Origin: Actinoplanes liguriensis
GTDB lineage: Bacteria; Actinomycetota; Actinomycetes; Mycobacteriales; Micromonosporaceae
DNA: 9,084 bases
Reading direction: 5' to 3'
Assembly: GCA_000715855.1 (NCBI GenBank)
Contig: KL571277.1
Location: 14,427-23,510, forward strand
Shown: one piece after another, positions 6,897 to 9,084 of the stretch
How the letters are laid out: every line of letters begins with the position of its first letter
Numbering within the stretch: position 1 is the stretch's first letter
Notes under the pieces: model-generated
Database searches by the model: none
Told to the model about the DNA's origin: nothing
What the model saw: the letters and a program-made list of their open reading frames with translations, nothing else
Made by a program: the position numbers and the translations under genes

Positions 6897-7991
6897 ATGC
6901 CGACCCCTGACCCCGCACCGGACCTCGAACCGGCTGCCCAGCTGCCCTTTACCGCCCCCCGGCCGCGATCCGGCAAGGAGCGGGGAAGCGTCATGCGCGA
7001 CGTCGCCAAGCTGGCCGGGGTCTCCCACCAAACGGTCTCCCGGGTCATCAACGATCATCCCAACGTTCGGGCGGAGACCCGGGAACGCGTGCTCGCCGCG
7101 ATGCGCTCCCTCAACTACCGGCGCAACCTCGCGGCCCGCACCCTCGCCACCCGCGAATCCGGCACACTCGGCATCCTCGGCTTCGAGACCACCCTCTTCG
7201 GACCCGAATCGATGCTCTACGGCATCGAGAGCGCGGCCCGCGGCGCCGGCTACCTCGTCAGCGTCGCCACCGTGCGGGAACTCGCCCACCGTCCCGTCCT
7301 CGAAGCGGTCGACCGGCTCGCCCAGCACGACGTCGACGGCATCATCGCCATCGCGCCCAAACCCGCGGTGGCCAACGCGCTCACCCACGCCCCCGCCGGC
7401 CTGACATGCGTCGCGGTGGGTGGCGCCGGCTCCGGCGCAGATCCATTTCCGACGGTACGGGTCGACAACGCCACCGGAGCACGCCTCGCCACCCAGCATC
7501 TGCTCGACCTCGGACACGCCACCGTGCACCACGCGGCCGGGCCACCGGACTGGCCGGAAGCCCAGGCGCGGGTCGACGGATGGCGGGAGACGCTCTACGC
7601 CGCCGGGGCCGTCGTGCCACCGATCACGCCCGGCTGGTGGGACGCCGCCGCAGGATACGAGCAGGGCCGCCGGCTCGCCGCGGACCGGGCCGTCACCGCG
7701 ATCTTCTGCGCCAACGACCGGATCGCCCTCGGCGTCCTGCGCGCACTCCACGAAGCCGGCCGGCGCGTGCCGGACGACGTGAGCGTGGTCGGTTTCGACG
7801 ACATGCCGGACTCCGGGTACTTCCTGCCCCCGCTGACCACCATGCACCAGGACTTCGGGGAGTTGGGGCGGCGGGCGTTGTCGCTGCTCCTGAACCACAT
7901 GTCGCAGGATGACGGGGATGGGCCGCCGCCCTCACACGTGCTGGTGGTGCCGGAGGTGGTCCTGCGCTCAAGCACCGCCCCAGCCCGTTGA
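6897..7991 (+). CDS. LacI-family transcriptional regulator
   Basis: With the chosen start the product has 364 residues. A Pro/Arg-rich leader of about 32 residues precedes a classical LacI helix-turn-helix, MRDVAKLAGVSHQTVSRVIN (33-52), and the hinge region LNYRRNLAARTLA that enters the minor groove at the operator centre. The rest is a sugar-binding core (Peripla_BP_3 type) containing ESGTLGILG, VDGIIAI, FCANDRIALG and VSVVGFDDMPDSGYFLPPLT. It is divergent from the transporter-araA operon and very probably its local, sugar-responsive repressor, in the manner of LacI-type AraR of Corynebacterium; direct orthology is not shown. Start choice is uncertain: ATG codons at 6852, 6897 and 6993 and a GTG at 6783 are all in frame, none with a well-spaced ribosome site. 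The ATG at 6993 would begin exactly at the DNA-binding domain, with AAGGAG 12 bases upstream. The last six codons and the stop lie inside the first unit of the 36-bp array. Confidence 0.9.
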   Translation: MPTPDPAPDLEPAAQLPFTAPRPRSGKERGSVMRDVAKLAGVSHQTVSRVINDHPNVRAETRERVLAAMRSLNYRRNLAARTLATRESGTLGILGFETTLFGPESMLYGIESAARGAGYLVSVATVRELAHRPVLEAVDRLAQHDVDGIIAIAPKPAVANALTHAPAGLTCVAVGGAGSGADPFPTVRVDNATGARLATQHLLDLGHATVHHAAGPPDWPEAQARVDGWRETLYAAGAVVPPITPGWWDAAAGYEQGRRLAADRAVTAIFCANDRIALGVLRALHEAGRRVPDDVSVVGFDDMPDSGYFLPPLTTMHQDFGELGRRALSLLLNHMSQDDGDGPPPSHVLVVPEVVLRSSTAPAR

Positions 7992-8335
7992 CCACCCAGC
8001 CACACCAACCCCGCGCACGCCCGTTGACCGCTCAGCCACGCCGGCCCCGCCCCGCGCCGGCCCTTGGACGGTCGGCTGCGTCAAGCACCGCGCCGCTCCT
8101 TGACCGCTCGGCCGCATCGAGCACCGCGCCGCTCCTTGACCGCTCGGCCGCATCGAGCACCGCGCCGCTCCTTGACCGCTCGGCCGCATCGAGCACCGCG
8201 CCGCTCCTTGACCGCTCGGCCGCATCGAGCACCGCGCGGCCCTTTTGGCCGACCGTCGACGTCGAGCACCGCGCCAGTTCTGGCCGATCGGCCGCGTCAG
8301 GCACCGCGCCAATCCTTTGAGCGGTCGGCTAGATT
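7971..8335. repeat. 36-bp-period tandem array with four identical central units
   Basis: Four contiguous identical 36-bp units occupy 8084-8119, 8120-8155, 8156-8191 and 8192-8227. Each starts AGCACCGCGCCGCTCC, continues TTGACCGCTCGG and ends CCGCATCG. Progressively degenerate copies flank them: about 7971-8007, 8008-8044 and 8045-8083 on the left, and 8228-8264 (37 bp, with a CGGCC-CTTTT-GGCCG insertion-like change), 8265-8298 and 8299-8335 on the right. The pattern of a uniform core with decayed edges fits expansion by unequal exchange or replication slippage. There are no spacers. The unit is about 47% C and 28% G on the + strand. Because 36 is divisible by 3 and the unit has few stops, it produces spurious long open frames on both strands. 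The left edge supplies the regulator's stop codon; the right edge supplies the next gene's candidate -10 box. Confidence 0.93.
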
Positions 8336-8343
8336 GCCGCGCA
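8330..8343 (+). promoter_or_regulatory. Candidate leaderless promoter of the DUF3592 gene
   Basis: TAGATT (8330-8335) fits the actinobacterial -10 pattern TAnnnT and is followed by exactly seven bases and then the ATG at 8343. This is the spacing expected when transcription starts on the A of the start codon. No Shine-Dalgarno sequence lies upstream, which agrees with a leaderless mRNA. No clear -35 is seen. The box lies in the last, decayed unit of the 36-bp array. Confidence 0.5.
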
Positions 8344-8855
8344 TGATGGAGGACGAATTCCCCGTGGTCGCGCTGGTCGTGTCGGCTTTCGTCGTTCTCG
8401 TCCCGGCCGGCGTCGGCCTCGCGATGATCATCGGTGGTCTCCGCCACTGGAACCGCGCCCGCCGCCTGACCGAGACCGGCGAACGCGCGCTGGCGACGGT
8501 GGTCGACAACCAGGTCGAGTCCGGCAGCAACGGGTCGATGTCCTTCACCCCGGTCGTCACGTTCACCACCCAGACCGGGCGCGAGATCCGGACCGTGCTC
8601 GCCGAGCAGAGCAGCTTCCGATCCCATCTCGCCGGGTCCCAGCAGACGGTGGCCTTCGATCCGGAACATCCGGACAAGGCGGTCGCCACCACCGGCCAGA
8701 CCGGCGGCGCCGCCCGCGCGCTGGTCTTCGGATCGATCTTCCTGCTCTTCTCCGGCTTCGCGTTGTTCCTGGTCAGCCACTTTTTCCTGTCAACGGACGG
8801 CCTTCTGGGCCCGGACACCTATTTCGGCGACACACCCTTCGGCGACACACCCTGA
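8343..8855 (+). CDS. Small membrane protein, DUF3592-like
   Basis: A 170-residue protein with two predicted transmembrane helices (about 8-32 and 124-148) flanking an extracytoplasmic or cytoplasmic beta-rich segment. The middle region, ALATVVDNQVESG (49-61), FTPVVTFTTQTGREIRT (68-84) and VAFDPEHPDKAVA (103-115), has the pattern of DUF3592 proteins: a variable strand, a P-V-V-x-F-x-T-x-x-G-R strand, then a V-x-F/Y-D-P-x-x-P motif. Function in that family is unknown, and nothing here ties it to the sugar locus. The ATG at 8343 is chosen because it sits seven bases from a TAGATT box; a second ATG follows immediately at 8346. An upstream TTG at 8064 would add a 12-residue repeat peptide encoded by the 36-bp array and is considered spurious. 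The protein ends in a duplicated FGDTP encoded by a 15-bp direct repeat. Confidence 0.8.
   Translation: MMEDEFPVVALVVSAFVVLVPAGVGLAMIIGGLRHWNRARRLTETGERALATVVDNQVESGSNGSMSFTPVVTFTTQTGREIRTVLAEQSSFRSHLAGSQQTVAFDPEHPDKAVATTGQTGGAARALVFGSIFLLFSGFALFLVSHFFLSTDGLLGPDTYFGDTPFGDTP
8823..8852 (+). repeat. 15-bp perfect direct duplication at the 3' end of the DUF3592 gene
   Basis: TTCGGCGACACACCC occurs twice in succession (8823-8837 and 8838-8852) directly before the TGA stop, encoding FGDTP twice. It keeps the reading frame and looks like a recent duplication that lengthened the C-terminal tail. Confidence 0.9.
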
Positions 8856-9014
8856 CCGGGATGCCGCCTCACCCGCAGCGGTGAATGAACCCTCAGCTCA
8901 TCGCTCACGCCCGTTACAGTCCGAGGGGTGTTCGACGGCGGCATCCGGTTCACTGCTTCGCGGGCTCCCCTCCGGTCCCCCGCGAGTTCCCTGACGGCCA
9001 CCTCCCGCCCCGCG
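8856..9014. other. Intergenic stretch without a supported gene
   Basis: No RNA gene, strong hairpin or convincing coding region is visible. The one point of note is TACAGT (8915-8920), followed seven bases later by a GTG (8928) whose frame stays open to the window end. This resembles the leaderless layout at 8330-8343, but the encoded peptide is low-complexity (Ala, Ser, Pro, Arg) and runs through the following array, so no gene is called. Confidence 0.5.
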
Positions 9015-9084
9015 CGCTCCCGCCAAGCGGCTTCTCATCCCGCTCTCCCCCGCCCAGCGGCCTCCCATCCCGCTCTCTCCCGCC
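9015..9084. repeat. C-rich tandem array, about 28-30 bp period, cut by the window edge
   Basis: Two similar units of 28 bp (9015-9042) and 30 bp (9043-9072) and the beginning of a third (9073-9084) share the order CTCCCGCC, then AGCGGC, then CTC or CTCC, then CATCCCG. The + strand is very C-rich and G-poor. It is unrelated in sequence to the 13-bp and 36-bp arrays. The number of further units beyond 9084 is unknown. Confidence 0.7.

Noticed and set aside
8084..8227. Serial promoters, since each unit carries TTGACC resembling a -35 box
   Set aside because: No -10-like sequence lies 16-18 bases downstream within the units.
7971..8335. CRISPR array, suggested by 36-bp repeats
   Set aside because: The units are directly contiguous with no unique spacers, and no cas gene is present.
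8064..8855. Long frame fusing a 12-residue repeat peptide to the DUF3592 protein (TTG start)
   Set aside because: The repeat part is a by-product of a 36-bp non-coding unit lacking stops; it is open on both strands, lacks a ribosome site, and the protein begins naturally at the ATG at 8343.
8819..9001. 60-residue - strand frame overlapping the DUF3592 3' end
   Set aside because: It is antisense to the gene end, its GVSPKGVSPK tail is the reverse reading of the 15-bp duplication, and it has no homology signal.

Overview
The window is high-GC DNA with strongly G/C-biased third codon positions, ATGA start/stop overlaps and apparent leaderless promoters. It most resembles an actinobacterium, probably of the Micromonosporaceae/Actinoplanes kind; the taxon is an inference from composition and protein style. 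The organising unit is a sugar-uptake and catabolism locus at about 543-7991, flanked by unrelated genes.

Layout, left to right. (1) The 3' end of a LytR-CpsA-Psr (LCP) cell-wall glycopolymer transferase gene (+ strand, to 362), followed by a perfect 34-bp palindrome (366-399). (2) A ten-unit, 13-bp-period tandem array (415-544) that runs into the stop codon of the convergent araA gene. (3) A leftward operon, transcribed from about 6780 down to 543: a lipoprotein sugar-binding protein (YtfQ type), a two-domain ABC ATPase (YtfR type), two membrane permeases (YtfT and YjfF types) and L-arabinose isomerase (araA). The last four genes are joined by three ATGA overlaps. The first gap contains a 14-bp stem-loop that pairs fully only in the sense RNA. 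(4) A 226-bp divergent control region (6671-6896) with a near-perfect LacI-type operator, a degenerate second operator overlapping a candidate -35/-10 promoter, and a third related half-site next to the regulator start. (5) A rightward LacI-family regulator (6897-7991). (6) A roughly 36-bp-period tandem array (about 7971-8335) that begins inside the last codons of the regulator and ends in the candidate -10 box of the next gene. (7) A small two-helix membrane protein of DUF3592 type (8343-8855) with an apparently leaderless start and a 15-bp duplication at its 3' end. (8) About 160 bp with no convincing gene, then the start of a third, C-rich tandem array cut by the window edge (9015-9084).

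How it works together (family knowledge plus inference): the binding protein captures a sugar outside the membrane, the two permeases and the ATPase import it, and AraA isomerises L-arabinose to L-ribulose. The LacI regulator probably represses the operon from the shared intergenic region until a sugar effector binds. The transporter is closest to the E. coli YtfQRT-YjfF furanose importer, so uptake of arabinofuranose or L-arabinose is the natural reading. AraB and AraD, needed to finish the pathway, are not in the window.

The least ordinary feature is the set of three sequence-unrelated tandem arrays (periods 13, 36 and about 29 bp). The first two abut or enter the outward-facing 3' ends of the sugar locus; the third lies about 160 bp beyond the 3' end of the DUF3592 gene. 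I found no clearly new enzymatic system; the novelty, if any, lies in these arrays and in the regulatory layout.
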